Positions 17,095 to 26,056 of a stretch of 64,000 bases of DNA are shown piece by piece (the first letter of the stretch is position 1; the number at the start of each line of letters is the position of its first letter). Made by a program: the position numbers and the translations under genes. The notes beneath the pieces are model-generated. The model made no database searches and was not told the origin of the DNA. It was given only the letters and a program-made list of their open reading frames with translations. The stretch covers positions 15,378 to 79,377 of the forward strand of contig CAZZFF010000010.1 of assembly GCA_964653485.1 (NCBI GenBank). The letters run 5' to 3'. This DNA is from CAVQND01 sp964653485 (GTDB taxonomy: Bacteria; Verrucomicrobiota; Verrucomicrobiia; Limisphaerales; UBA8199).

Positions 17095-17466
17095 TCAAGC
17101 CTTGGCGGCTTTGGCCTTCAACGCGTCCTGGGCGACCTTGACCAGGTCGGTAAAGGCCGCGGCATCCGTAGCGGCGATGTCGGCCAGGATCTTGCGGTCG
17201 AGGGCGACCTTGGCGGCTTTGAGGCCCTCCATGAAGCGGCTGTAGGTGGTGCCGGCGGCGCGGGCGGCGGCGTTGATGCGGACCTGCCACAGGCCGCGGA
17301 AGGTGCGCTTCTTGGCCTTGCGATCACGGTAGGAATAGTAGCGGCCGTGATCCACGGCATCGGAGGCATAGCGGTAGAGTTTGGAGCGGCGCATCCGGAA
17401 GCCTTTGGCGGCTCGAATCATCCGGGTGCGGCGTTTGCGGGAGGCGGCAGCGTTTGTAACTCGCAT
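17095..17466 (-). CDS. rplT: 50S ribosomal protein L20
   Basis: A 123-residue L20, a primary binder of 23S rRNA needed early in assembly of the large subunit. It begins MRVTNAAASRKRRTRMIRAAKGF and contains RRSKLYRYASDAVDHGRYYSYRDRKAKKRTFR and LWQVRINAAARAAGTTYSRFM as separate conserved blocks. It follows rpmI after 48 bp. The usual order infC-rpmI-rplT holds here except that infC is absent upstream, where an M16 peptidase gene lies instead. L20 represses its own operon in several bacteria; no such site is evident here. Confidence 0.97.
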   Translation of the reverse strand: MRVTNAAASRKRRTRMIRAAKGFRMRRSKLYRYASDAVDHGRYYSYRDRKAKKRTFRGLWQVRINAAARAAGTTYSRFMEGLKAAKVALDRKILADIAATDAAAFTDLVKVAQDALKAKAAKA

Positions 17467-17514
17467 GGACTAGGGGGTAGTTAAAAGTTAAAAGGCTAAA
17501 GTTGAGACCAGGCT

Positions 17515-17724
17515 CTAGCGGCTGAAGGGCAGGTTTTGCGTGACGCGGTACTTGTCGGTAGGGTCGACGGTATGGGTGCCGCGCAGGTTGCGCCGGCGCT
17601 TGGGGCTCTTGGTCTGGAGCAAGTGGCGCTTGCCGGCGCTGGGAGCCAGGACTTTCCCATTGGCCGTGATCTTGAACCGTTTGGCCACGGCTTTCTTGGT
17701 CTTGATGCCTTTTGGACGTCGCAT
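17515..17724 (-). CDS. rpmI: 50S ribosomal protein L35
   Basis: A 69-residue L35 starting MRRPKGIKTKKAVAKRF. The frame is open three codons further, but this ATG gives the usual N-terminus. It is short and very basic, with KRFKITANGKVLAPSAGKRH and the SPKRRRNLRGTHTVD block of the family. It is the first gene of the rpmI-rplT-pheST group and lies about 27 nt behind the expected start of transcription from the promoter at 17787-17759. Confidence 0.97.
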   Translation of the reverse strand: MRRPKGIKTKKAVAKRFKITANGKVLAPSAGKRHLLQTKSPKRRRNLRGTHTVDPTDKYRVTQNLPFSR

Positions 17725-17758
17725 AAAAAACAATCAACTTTCTCTTAAAAGAACGCGC

Positions 17759-17787
17759 AATATAGGTGGGGCTGGAGGGAGAATCAA
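17759..17787 (-). promoter_or_regulatory. Sigma-70-type promoter for rpmI-rplT (pheST)
   Basis: On the minus strand, TTGATT (17787-17782) and TATATT (17764-17759) are separated by exactly 17 bp. The predicted start of transcription is near 17752, leaving a short leader before rpmI. The position, between the M16 gene and rpmI, makes it the likely main promoter for the translation genes. Confidence 0.75.
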
Positions 17788-17799
17788 GCAGTATTTTGG

Positions 17800-19074
17800 C
17801 TAAATGCGCATCCATTCCAGGAGGGGGTCCTTGGCTTTGAGGGGGCTGACCAGGGCGAGGTTGAGGCGGTCGGGGCGGAAGAAATCGCGCGCGACGGCGC
17901 GGATTTGGCCGGGGGTGACTCTGGCGAGTTGGCGTTTAATGGCGGCGGGGGAATAGATTTTGCCGTAGCCCAGGAGTTGTTCGCCGAGCCAGTTCATTTG
18001 GTTGTCGGTGCTTTCGAGGCTGAGATCGATCTGGCCTATGACGTAGTCGCGGGCGCGGCGCAGTTCGGCGGTGCTGGGGGGCGATTGTGTGAGGCGGCGC
18101 AACTCGCGCGCGACCAGCCGCAGTGTCTTGGGCAGATTGTCGGTGTCCAGGCCGGCGGAAATGACGAGGTCCCCGGTGTCGTGGAAGAAACTGGGGGTGC
18201 TGTAAATGGAATAGGCCAGGCCGCGGTCTTCGCGGACGACTTGGAAGAGGCGCGAACTCATGTTTTCGCCCAGGACCGTGCTGAGGAGGCGCACGGCGTA
18301 GCGGCGGGGGTCGTGGCGCGAGCAGCCGCGGACGCCCAGGGCGATCTGGGTCTGTTCGACCCGCTTGGTGAAGAGGCGGACCCTGGGTTCCCGCTGGTCG
18401 TTCCTGGCCGGCGCGAACACGGGGCAGGGACCGGTCCGGAACCGGCGGGCGTAGCGGGCGACGGCGCGGGTCACATGCTGATGGTTGAGGTTTCCGGCGG
18501 CGACCACGAGGGTGCTGGCGGCGACGTAATGCCGGCCAAGGTAGCCGAGCAGGTGCCGGGCCGCCATGCCGTCGAGAGTCCGGTTGGTGCCGGTGATGGA
18601 ACGGCCCAGGGGCTGGCCCGGCCAGAGGGTCTCGTTGAGCAACTCCTGGACGTGGTGTTGGGGTTCATCCAGGTACATCGCCATTTCTTCCTTGATGACC
18701 TCGCGTTCCTTGGCGACATCCGCCGGCAGGAACTTGGAATCGAGGAACATGTCCATCAGCACGTCCAGCAACTCGTCAAAGCGGTCGTGGCAGGCCCGGG
18801 CATGGTAGCAGGTGCTCTCCTCGCTCGTGAAGGCATTGAGGTAGCCGCCGATGCCCTCGACAGCCTGGGAGATTTCGAGGGCGGAGCGTTTCCGGGTGCC
18901 TTTGAAGACCATGTGCTCGATGAAGTGGCAGATGCCGCTGATCTCGGCCGGTTCGTAGCGGGCGCCGATGCCGAGCCACAGGCCGAGGCTCACGCTGCGC
19001 ATGTGGGGCATCGCCGCCGTGGCGACGGTGAGACCGCTGTCAAGCCGGGTAACGCGATACACGGGTGATGTCAT
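17800..19074 (-). CDS. M16-family zinc metallopeptidase (processing-peptidase type)
   Basis: A 424-residue pitrilysin-family protease. The inverted zinc motif HFIEH is followed some 75 residues on by the REVIKEEMAMYLDEP segment carrying the third ligand, as in active M16B enzymes. The C-terminal half is the second, inactive M16 domain. The start at 19074 is chosen because it overlaps the stop of the upstream gene as ATGA and gives MTSPVYRVTRLDSGLTV, the normal beginning; the longer open frame reads back into the neighbour. No signal peptide is visible, so it is probably cytoplasmic. Homologues degrade or process small peptides; the substrate here is unknown. Confidence 0.9.
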   Translation of the reverse strand: MTSPVYRVTRLDSGLTVATAAMPHMRSVSLGLWLGIGARYEPAEISGICHFIEHMVFKGTRKRSALEISQAVEGIGGYLNAFTSEESTCYHARACHDRFDELLDVLMDMFLDSKFLPADVAKEREVIKEEMAMYLDEPQHHVQELLNETLWPGQPLGRSITGTNRTLDGMAARHLLGYLGRHYVAASTLVVAAGNLNHQHVTRAVARYARRFRTGPCPVFAPARNDQREPRVRLFTKRVEQTQIALGVRGCSRHDPRRYAVRLLSTVLGENMSSRLFQVVREDRGLAYSIYSTPSFFHDTGDLVISAGLDTDNLPKTLRLVARELRRLTQSPPSTAELRRARDYVIGQIDLSLESTDNQMNWLGEQLLGYGKIYSPAAIKRQLARVTPGQIRAVARDFFRPDRLNLALVSPLKAKDPLLEWMRI

Positions 19075-20558
19075 AGTGCTGACTGGGCGATTGAGGCGCA
19101 AGAGGCCAGGGCGGCGCGGACATCGCGCACAACGGCGGCCCAGTCTCCGGGGACGGGTTGGCGGAACAGGCGCAGGGAGGGGTACCATGGACTGTCGTTG
19201 CGGCCGAGGAGCCAGCGCCAGTCGGGCGCGCAGGGCAGGAGCAACCAGGCCGGCTGACCAAGGGCGCCCGCAAGATGAACAGTGCTGGTGTCCACGGAGA
19301 TGACGAGGTCAAGCTGCTTCATCAGAAGGGCGGTGTCCGCGAAATCGTGGATCAGCGGTGACAAGTCAATGACCTTGTTGAACGGCGGCTCGGGCGGGAG
19401 GTCGCCGGGCGAAGCGCCGAGTTGGAGGCTGTAGAAGGCCACACCGGGCAGGGCTAGCAAGGGCTCGAGCAATTTGGCCGGGATGGAACGATGGCAGTCG
19501 TTCGTGTGCCGTGGATTTCCACGCCAGACCAGTCCGACCTTGAAGGGCCTGGCTTGGGAGTCGGGGGGCGCCGGCAGGGGCGCCTGCCGCCCGCCGGGCG
19601 GCCGCAGGTAGGGTGTCCTGGCGGGGACGGTATCCAATGTGACTTGGAGCAGGAGCGGCAGACTCAGGAGCGAAACGTGCCCGTCGAAACGAGCTTCCGC
19701 GGGGAGTTCGCCTCGGGGAATGACACGCTCGGCCCCTTCGACCGACTCAAAGAGGGCCGCCAAGGGGGAAGGACATTCAAGCACCAGGCGCGCGCCCCGC
19801 GCGGCCAGCGGTGTCACGAGGCGGACGAACTGGATGGCATCGCCGGCGCCTTGCTCGGCGTAAACAAGCAGCGCGCGTTCTCGCGGGTCCTCGCCGCGCC
19901 ATGGTGGGAAAGGGAAAGAGCGGGGGGCGAAGCCGGTCCTGCGGAAGCGCCACTCGTATTCCTGGAAGCCGCGCGGGAAATCTCCTTGAAGCAAGAGCGC
20001 GAAGGCCAGGTCCCAATGGGCTTCGGCAAAATCGGGACGCAGTTGGATGGCGCGGCGCAGGCAATTCGCGGCCTCGGCGGGATTGCCCATTTCGCGCCAG
20101 GCATTGCCGAGGTTGAGGTGGATTTCCGCGTCGGCGGGGGAATGGCGGAGGGCCTCGTGGAAACAGGCGATAGCCTGGGCGTGGTCGAGTTTGGTGCGCA
20201 AGGCGTTGCCGAGGTTATTGAGGGCGTTGGGCGCGCCGGGCTTGAGACGCAGGACCTGGTGGAAACAGTCCAGGGCCTCCTGGATTTGGCCCGCGTCGCG
20301 ACAAGCCACTCCGAGGTTGCCCCACGCCATTGCGAAGTCGGGCTTGATCCGCACCGCCTGGCGATAAGAGGCCATGGCCTGGTCCAACCGGCCCATCTCC
20401 TGGAACATCAGGCCCAGATTATAGGCGGCCTCGGAATAGGCTGGAAAAAGCTGAAGCGCCTCGAGGTAGCACCGGGCGGCATCGAGCCGGCGACCCTGAG
20501 CCTGCCATTCCAGGGCCTTGTCGAACCGAGCCTGCGCTTCGCGCGGTCTGCCAGCCAT
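19071..20558 (-). CDS. TPR-repeat protein with glycosyltransferase-9-like C-terminal domain
   Basis: A 495-residue protein. Residues 1-190 are about five tetratricopeptide repeats, with lines such as AWGNLGVACRDAGQIQEALD and HLNLGNAWREMGNPAEAANC. Residues 200-490 resemble the ADP-heptose/glycosyltransferase 9 fold, with VISVDTSTVHLAGALGQPAW near the end as the nucleotide-sugar-binding signature. Such proteins are common and are guessed to act in glycosylation, but the donor and acceptor are not known. There is no signal peptide. It overlaps the downstream M16 gene by 4 bp. Confidence 0.82.
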   Translation of the reverse strand: MAGRPREAQARFDKALEWQAQGRRLDAARCYLEALQLFPAYSEAAYNLGLMFQEMGRLDQAMASYRQAVRIKPDFAMAWGNLGVACRDAGQIQEALDCFHQVLRLKPGAPNALNNLGNALRTKLDHAQAIACFHEALRHSPADAEIHLNLGNAWREMGNPAEAANCLRRAIQLRPDFAEAHWDLAFALLLQGDFPRGFQEYEWRFRRTGFAPRSFPFPPWRGEDPRERALLVYAEQGAGDAIQFVRLVTPLAARGARLVLECPSPLAALFESVEGAERVIPRGELPAEARFDGHVSLLSLPLLLQVTLDTVPARTPYLRPPGGRQAPLPAPPDSQARPFKVGLVWRGNPRHTNDCHRSIPAKLLEPLLALPGVAFYSLQLGASPGDLPPEPPFNKVIDLSPLIHDFADTALLMKQLDLVISVDTSTVHLAGALGQPAWLLLPCAPDWRWLLGRNDSPWYPSLRLFRQPVPGDWAAVVRDVRAALASCASIAQSAL

Positions 20559-20656
20559 AAGTCCGCCCAGTATGCCTGGAGCGCGGGGCGGCAGGCAATA
20601 GCGGAGCCGGCGTCCAAATCCTCGCCCCGGCCCGGAGCACGGCGTCGCAGGTTTCG

Positions 20657-22060
20657 TCAGAACCCGGTCTGCTCCGCCGGATGGCCGAACAAGCCGTGGC
20701 GCTTGATGACGTCGACGATGGGCCTGGGCACCAGCGGCTCCCAGGAGGAATCGCCGGACTGAATGCGGGCCAGGACGTCTCGAGAGCGAATCGCCAGGAG
20801 GCCGGGCTGGTAGTTGCGGATGCTCTGAATAAAGCGGTTTTCCAGCAGATAGGCCTGGAGATGGCCCAGGTGCGGGGGGACGGGAAAACTCTCTCCGGTG
20901 ATGACTTGGCCGGATTCCAGGTCGAGGCTGGGATAGACATAGAGCCTGGCCCTGTTCCTGAAGAGTTGGCCCAGGCCGCCGAGGAGGCCGCCTTCATTTT
21001 CGTTGTAGAAGGTCTCGTCGAAGATTTCCTTGAGTTTCGAGGCGCCCAGGGCGAGGCCGATCGGCCGGTCCGTGTAGCGGGAGAGATAAGACCTGAGCCG
21101 GTGGAAGCGCCGGAAATTGGAGACGAGCACGGTCTTGCCCAAGGCCCCAAGGGTGTCCGCCCGGTGCAGGAAGTCCTTCTCTTCGATTTTGTCGCCGGTG
21201 GTGAGGTGGCGCAGGGTCATCTCCATCAGGACCACCGGGGGTTCGCCGTTCAATTCGGGGTCCCGGACAAATTGTTCGAGGCCCCGTTCGAGCACGTCGA
21301 GCGTGGCTGTGGTGAGCGGGTGGAAGCTGCCGCGCTGGACGAGCACCGGTTTCTTATAGAGCACCTCGGCCCATTGCACGGCCTCGCCTGTGGCGGTGAA
21401 CATCGCGGCCTCGGTCAAGCCCTGCTTGACCAGTTGCAGGGCCAGCAGGCGGTTGTCGACCCGTCCGAAGGCAGGCCCGGAAAACCGGATCATGTCCACC
21501 TCGACCCGGTCCCAGGTGAGGTCGTCCAGGAGCGCGCGAATGAGGACCTCGGGCTGGTGATACGAGTAGAAGCTGCCGTGAATCAGGTTCACGCCGATGA
21601 CCCCGAGGGCCTCCTGCTGGTCCACGGTCTCGCGGTCAAGCATGCGCACGTGGATGATAATCTCGGAGGGATCGGCGCCCGGCTCCGCCTGAAAGCGAAT
21701 GCCGAGCCAGCCGCTGCCCTCGGCCCGGCGCGTGGCCACGGTGTTGGCAAACACGAAGAAGGCCGCTTTGGCGCCGCGGCTTTGCTCGAGCCGCTCGAGC
21801 AGCAGCTCATACTCGCAATCGAGCATGGCCTGAAGCCGCCGGCGGCTTACGTAGCGCTCGGTCGGCCCGTAGATGGCGTCGCTCACCGCCATGTCGTAGG
21901 CGGAGATGGTCTTGGCCACCGTTCCCGCCGCGCCGCCCACGTGGAAGAACCAGCGGGCGACCTCCTGCCCGGCGCCGATTTCGGCAAAGGTCCCATAACG
22001 GTGCGCGTCCAGGTTGATTTGGAGCGCCTTTCGGCTCGTGTCTATCATCTCATCGGCCAT
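20657..22060 (-). CDS. Conserved protein of unknown function (IGAGQEVARWFF family)
   Basis: A 467-residue, apparently soluble protein beginning MADEMIDTSRKALQINLD, with a second possible start four codons in. It contains the very conserved block YGTFAEIGAGQEVARWFF and the segment VAKTISAYDMAVSDAIYG. I recall this family from many phyla, where database names such as TonB receptor or adenylyltransferase are unreliable; it has no transmembrane or signal segment and none of the motifs those names would require. It is transcribed divergently from selA, sharing an intergenic region of about 100 bp, so a shared regulatory region is possible. Confidence 0.75.
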   Translation of the reverse strand: MADEMIDTSRKALQINLDAHRYGTFAEIGAGQEVARWFFHVGGAAGTVAKTISAYDMAVSDAIYGPTERYVSRRRLQAMLDCEYELLLERLEQSRGAKAAFFVFANTVATRRAEGSGWLGIRFQAEPGADPSEIIIHVRMLDRETVDQQEALGVIGVNLIHGSFYSYHQPEVLIRALLDDLTWDRVEVDMIRFSGPAFGRVDNRLLALQLVKQGLTEAAMFTATGEAVQWAEVLYKKPVLVQRGSFHPLTTATLDVLERGLEQFVRDPELNGEPPVVLMEMTLRHLTTGDKIEEKDFLHRADTLGALGKTVLVSNFRRFHRLRSYLSRYTDRPIGLALGASKLKEIFDETFYNENEGGLLGGLGQLFRNRARLYVYPSLDLESGQVITGESFPVPPHLGHLQAYLLENRFIQSIRNYQPGLLAIRSRDVLARIQSGDSSWEPLVPRPIVDVIKRHGLFGHPAEQTGF

Positions 22061-22161
22061 AGGTATGGGTATTGTCGCCCATAGTCTGGGCCGTGCGCCA
22101 GAATTCTCAATCGGAATATCATGGACATTCCAGCCGAACCGTGTTTGAGAATGGTGAGGTT

Positions 22162-23580
22162 ATGCCGCCAGAACTGAAACAGGAGTTGCTTAAACGCATC
22201 CCCCCGGTGACGGAGTTGTTGAAGAGCGAGGCGGTCGCGGCGTGGCTCAAGGGGCAGCCGCTGGCGTTGGTGACGGATTGCCTGCGGCGCGCGGCCGCCG
22301 AGGCGAGGCGGGACCTGCTGGCCGATGAGGCGGGGCGGGGCGGGCCGGAGCAGGTCAGCGCCCAAGCCCTGCTCGCCCGCGCGGCGGAACTGCTGGCCGA
22401 GGCCGCTACGCCACGCCTGCGCCGCGCCATCAACGCCACCGGCATCATCCTGCACACCGGGCTGGGCCGCGCCGTTTTCCCTGGGCGCGTGGTGGACTCG
22501 ATCGAGGCGGAGCTCAAGGGCTACACCACGCTGGCGGTCGACCGCGCCAGCGGCGAGCGCATCGAGCGCGACGAGTTGGTCGAGCCGATCCTGGCCGAAC
22601 TGACCGGGGCCGAAGCGGCGACGGTCGTCAACAACAACGCGGGCGCCACGATGCTGGCCCTGGCGGCGCTGGCAGCCCGAAAGGAAGTCATCGTCTCGCG
22701 CGGACAGCTTATCGAGATTGGCGGTTCCTTCCGCCTGCCTGAGGTGATGGCCCAAAGCCAGGCGCGGCTGGTCGAGGTTGGCTCGACCAATCGCACCCAC
22801 CTCAAGGATTATGCCAACGCCATAACCCCCGAGACGGCCGCCATCATGCGCGTTCATCCGAGCAACTACCGCATCGTCGGCTTCACCGCCGAACCCCCTT
22901 TGCCCGAGCTGGCCCGGCTGGCGCGCGAGCGGCAAGTGCTGTTGATAGACGACCTCGGCGCCGGGGCGCTGCTCGACCTGGAGCAGTTCGGGCTGCCCCA
23001 TGAACCGACGGTCCGGCAGTCGGTCGAGGCCGGGGCGGACGTGGTCCTGTTCAGCGGCGACAAGCTCATCGGCGCCAGCCAGTCCGGCATCATCGCAGGC
23101 CGAAGAGAGCTCATCGGGCGGCTGCGCAAGCATCCGCTGATGCGCGCCCTGCGTGTGGACAAGACGTGCCTGCTGGTTCTGGAACGGACGCTGCACCTGT
23201 TCCGCGACCCGGAGTTGCTGCGCCGGGAGCATCCGACCTACCGGATGATCTGCGCGTCTATGGAGGTCCTCGACGGTCGCGCCCGGGCGCTGATCGAGGC
23301 GCTGGCGAAGACCGCTCCCAAAGCCACGGCCCGCGTGGAGCAGAGCGTGGCTTACCTGGGCAGCGGCTCGCTGCCGACCGAGGCGCTCCCGAGCCGGGTC
23401 GTGACTGTGTCCGTCCCCGGGCTGAGCGCGGCGGAGTTGGCCCGCCGGCTGCGCCTCGATGAGTCCGCCATTTTCGGCCGCATCGAGGATGACGCGGTGC
23501 GCCTGGACGTGCGGACCATCACGGATGAAGAGGCGACCGAGATAGCGGCGGCCCTCGGCCGAATCCAGAACGCCCGATGA
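22162..23580 (+). CDS. selA: L-seryl-tRNA(Sec) selenium transferase
   Basis: A 472-residue PLP enzyme that converts seryl-tRNA(Sec) to selenocysteyl-tRNA(Sec) using selenophosphate. It begins MPPELKQELLKRIPPVTELL behind a GGTGAGG ribosome site. The N-terminal domain is followed by the fold-type I core with RRAINATGIILHTGLGRAVF, TVVNNNAGATMLAL and the PLP lysine Lys301 in FSGDKLIGASQSG. The stop overlaps the start of selB as ATGA. An open frame reaches 22072, but the residues before 22162 do not resemble SelA. Confidence 0.97.
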   Translation: MPPELKQELLKRIPPVTELLKSEAVAAWLKGQPLALVTDCLRRAAAEARRDLLADEAGRGGPEQVSAQALLARAAELLAEAATPRLRRAINATGIILHTGLGRAVFPGRVVDSIEAELKGYTTLAVDRASGERIERDELVEPILAELTGAEAATVVNNNAGATMLALAALAARKEVIVSRGQLIEIGGSFRLPEVMAQSQARLVEVGSTNRTHLKDYANAITPETAAIMRVHPSNYRIVGFTAEPPLPELARLARERQVLLIDDLGAGALLDLEQFGLPHEPTVRQSVEAGADVVLFSGDKLIGASQSGIIAGRRELIGRLRKHPLMRALRVDKTCLLVLERTLHLFRDPELLRREHPTYRMICASMEVLDGRARALIEALAKTAPKATARVEQSVAYLGSGSLPTEALPSRVVTVSVPGLSAAELARRLRLDESAIFGRIEDDAVRLDVRTITDEEATEIAAALGRIQNAR

Positions 23581-25541
23581 GTGTTTCGCGCAAGAACATC
23601 ATGCTGGGCACGGCGGGCCACGTGGACCACGGCAAGACGGCCTTGGTCAAACTGTTGACCGGCTGCGAGACGGACACGTTGGCCGAGGAGAAACAACGCG
23701 GCCTGACCATCGACCTGGGTTTCGCACCCTGCCGGCTGGCCGACGACCGCGTGGTGGGCGTGGTGGACGTGCCGGGGCACGTCGATTTCATCCGCAACAT
23801 GGTTGCGGGCGCCCACGGGCTGGACGTGGTCATTTTTGTCGTGGCCGCCGACGACGGCATCATGCCCCAGACGCACGAGCACCTGCACATTCTCACGCTG
23901 ATGGGGTTGCGTCATGGGCTTGTGGCTTTGACGAAAATCGATCTGGTCGAGCCGCGGCGCCGCCAGGCGGTGATCGAGGATTTGCGACGGCTCCTGGCGG
24001 GCACATTTCTGGCCAAGGCCCCCGTCTGCCCGCTCTCGAACATCACGGGGGAGGGGTTCGAGGGCTTTTTCGATGCCCTGAACGGGGTGGTGGGCGCCTG
24101 TGAAGACCGGCCCAGCTCCGGCCTGTTTCGCCTCTGGGTCGAGGACGTGTTTACCATCCGCGGCCAAGGCACCGTCATCACCGGCATCCCGACGCGCGGC
24201 CGCGTGGGCGCGGGCGACACGCTAACGCTGCTGCCTTCGGGCCGGGGCGGGCACGTGCGCCGAATGCAGGTTTATGGCGAGGACGCCGGCGAAGCGCGCG
24301 CGGGCGAATGTGTAGCGCTCAACCTGCCTGAAATCGACCACCTCGAAGTCCGCCGGGGCATGGTCCTCAGCGCCCCCACCGCCCTCGCGCCGGTGACGAT
24401 GGCCGAGGCGGAGTTGCTAATCCTGGATTCCGTGAAGGGCAAACTCGACGACTTCATCGAAGCCCATTTGCACATCGGCACCGCGTCGGTGCTCGCCCGG
24501 GTCGCCATGCTCGAGACGACCCAGATGAGCGCCGGCCAAAGGCAGAGCGTTCAGTTGCGCCTGGCCGAACCCCTGCCGTTGGTGCCCGGAGAACGCTATG
24601 TCCTGCGCGCCAACCTGGCGGGCCCAGGACAAGCCGGCCTGGTGACGGTCGGGGGCGGACGCATCCTGGGCGTCAGCAACCAGCGCCTTCGGAGGAAAAA
24701 GCAGTGGACCCTGGACGCTTTGGCCGCCCGCCGCGGCGTTTTGGACGACCCGGCCGGCTGGTGCGAGTTGATGCTGCGCGAAAACCGCCAGCCGCTGTCC
24801 ATGAGCGACCTCGAAACGAAATGCCTGCTGCCCGCGGACGAGTTGAAGGCACTGCTCCAGACCCTTCGCGCCCAGGGCCGGATCGTCGAACTGCCGGGCG
24901 GGGCGCATGCCCACCGCGCCGTTATCGAAGAGGTCGCCGCCAAAATGTTCGAGGCCATCGTCTCGTTCCACAACGCCAACCCGCAACGGGCGGGGATTAG
25001 CCGCGACGAACTCGCCTCTCTGCTCGGCGAGAGCGCGGAAATCCGCGACCTCGCCGCCCAATGGCTTCTGGACCGCAAGCAAATCGAATGCCCCGGCCCG
25101 GTCTTTGCGCGCATCGGCTGGACCGCCCGTCTCCCAGACCGCGACCAGGGCTTGTTGGACGAGGTTGCGGGCGCCTTTCAAAAGGCCGGGTGGGCCGGCC
25201 CCACCGCCGGCGAACTGGCCGTCTCCCTCCACCAACCGCCCGACCGGCTGGAGAAACTGATTCACCTCCTTGCGGAGCGCGGCATCCTGGTGCGCCTGGA
25301 CCAGCGTAGCGTGATCCACCGCGACGCCCTGGAGGCCGCCAAACAAGCCGCCCTCGGTTTGTTCACCAGGAAACCGTCTTTCTCCACGATGGAATTTCGG
25401 GACGCGCTGGCCGTGAGCCGCAAATATGCCGTGCCCCTGCTGGATTATCTCGATAAGATCAGGTTCACCGTCCGCTCCGGCCACGACCGCACGCCGGGGG
25501 TGGAGGCCAGGAAGGCCCTGGGAGCGCGGCAGCGCGGTTAG
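23577..25541 (+). CDS. selB: Selenocysteine-specific translation elongation factor
   Basis: A 654-residue EF-Tu-like GTPase that delivers Sec-tRNA(Sec) to UGA codons by recognising a SECIS hairpin. G1 is GHVDHGKT (14-21), then DVPGHVDFIRNM (G3) and ALTKIDLV (G4). Domains 2 and 3 follow, and the C-terminal third holds the winged-helix repeats that bind SECIS RNA. It is coupled to selA by a 4-bp overlap. With selA and selD it shows that the organism decodes Sec. No tRNA-Sec gene and no convincing Sec-UGA gene was recognised in the window. Confidence 0.97.
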   Translation: MSVSRKNIMLGTAGHVDHGKTALVKLLTGCETDTLAEEKQRGLTIDLGFAPCRLADDRVVGVVDVPGHVDFIRNMVAGAHGLDVVIFVVAADDGIMPQTHEHLHILTLMGLRHGLVALTKIDLVEPRRRQAVIEDLRRLLAGTFLAKAPVCPLSNITGEGFEGFFDALNGVVGACEDRPSSGLFRLWVEDVFTIRGQGTVITGIPTRGRVGAGDTLTLLPSGRGGHVRRMQVYGEDAGEARAGECVALNLPEIDHLEVRRGMVLSAPTALAPVTMAEAELLILDSVKGKLDDFIEAHLHIGTASVLARVAMLETTQMSAGQRQSVQLRLAEPLPLVPGERYVLRANLAGPGQAGLVTVGGGRILGVSNQRLRRKKQWTLDALAARRGVLDDPAGWCELMLRENRQPLSMSDLETKCLLPADELKALLQTLRAQGRIVELPGGAHAHRAVIEEVAAKMFEAIVSFHNANPQRAGISRDELASLLGESAEIRDLAAQWLLDRKQIECPGPVFARIGWTARLPDRDQGLLDEVAGAFQKAGWAGPTAGELAVSLHQPPDRLEKLIHLLAERGILVRLDQRSVIHRDALEAAKQAALGLFTRKPSFSTMEFRDALAVSRKYAVPLLDYLDKIRFTVRSGHDRTPGVEARKALGARQRG

Positions 25542-25619
25542 CCGGTTAAGCTGGTGCGCCTGGAATTCAGCTTGCCTTTCCGGGCGAGATTCGCTAGCGT
25601 ACTACTGTATTTGAATGCT

Positions 25620-26045
25620 ATGGCTTCCGTTCATGACGTGGTGAGTTATATTCTGAGGAAGCATGGGCCTACGACGGCCATGAAGCTCCAAAAGCTGGTG
25701 TATTATTGCCAGGCATGGTCTTTGGTGTGGGATGAAAGGCCCTTGTTCAGTGCGAGGATCGAAGCATGGGTAAATGGCCCGGTGGTTCCGGCGTTATACA
25801 GAATCCACAAAGGCCAATTTCGCATATCCGAATGGTGCGGAAACCCGGACAACCTCAGCCGAACCCAAAAGGAGACCGTGGACGCCGTTCTCCGTTTTTA
25901 CGGCCCCAAGACTGCGCAGTGGTTGAGCGATCTAACGCATCGCGAAAGACCTTGGCAAGACGCAAGGTCTGGGTTGAAAGATGCCGAACGCGGCAAGAGT
26001 GAAATCTCTCATGCTTCACTTCACGAGTACTACAGCAGTTTGTAG
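25620..26045 (+). CDS. Panacea-domain (SocA-like, DUF4065) antitoxin
   Basis: A 141-residue protein starting MASVHDVVSYILRKHG. The segments MKLQKLVYYCQAWSLVW, ARIEAWVNGPVVPALYRIHK and LSDLTHRERPWQDAR are the hallmarks of the Panacea/SocA domain, which in many toxin-antitoxin pairs neutralises the partner toxin. The frame is open 22 codons upstream, but the chosen start gives the family N-terminus. The DNA looks less GC-rich than selB and selD on either side, consistent with later arrival. A small gene follows after 11 bp, the arrangement expected for antitoxin then toxin. Confidence 0.85.
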   Translation: MASVHDVVSYILRKHGPTTAMKLQKLVYYCQAWSLVWDERPLFSARIEAWVNGPVVPALYRIHKGQFRISEWCGNPDNLSRTQKETVDAVLRFYGPKTAQWLSDLTHRERPWQDARSGLKDAERGKSEISHASLHEYYSSL

Positions 26046-26056
26046 TCTCGGTTTCT

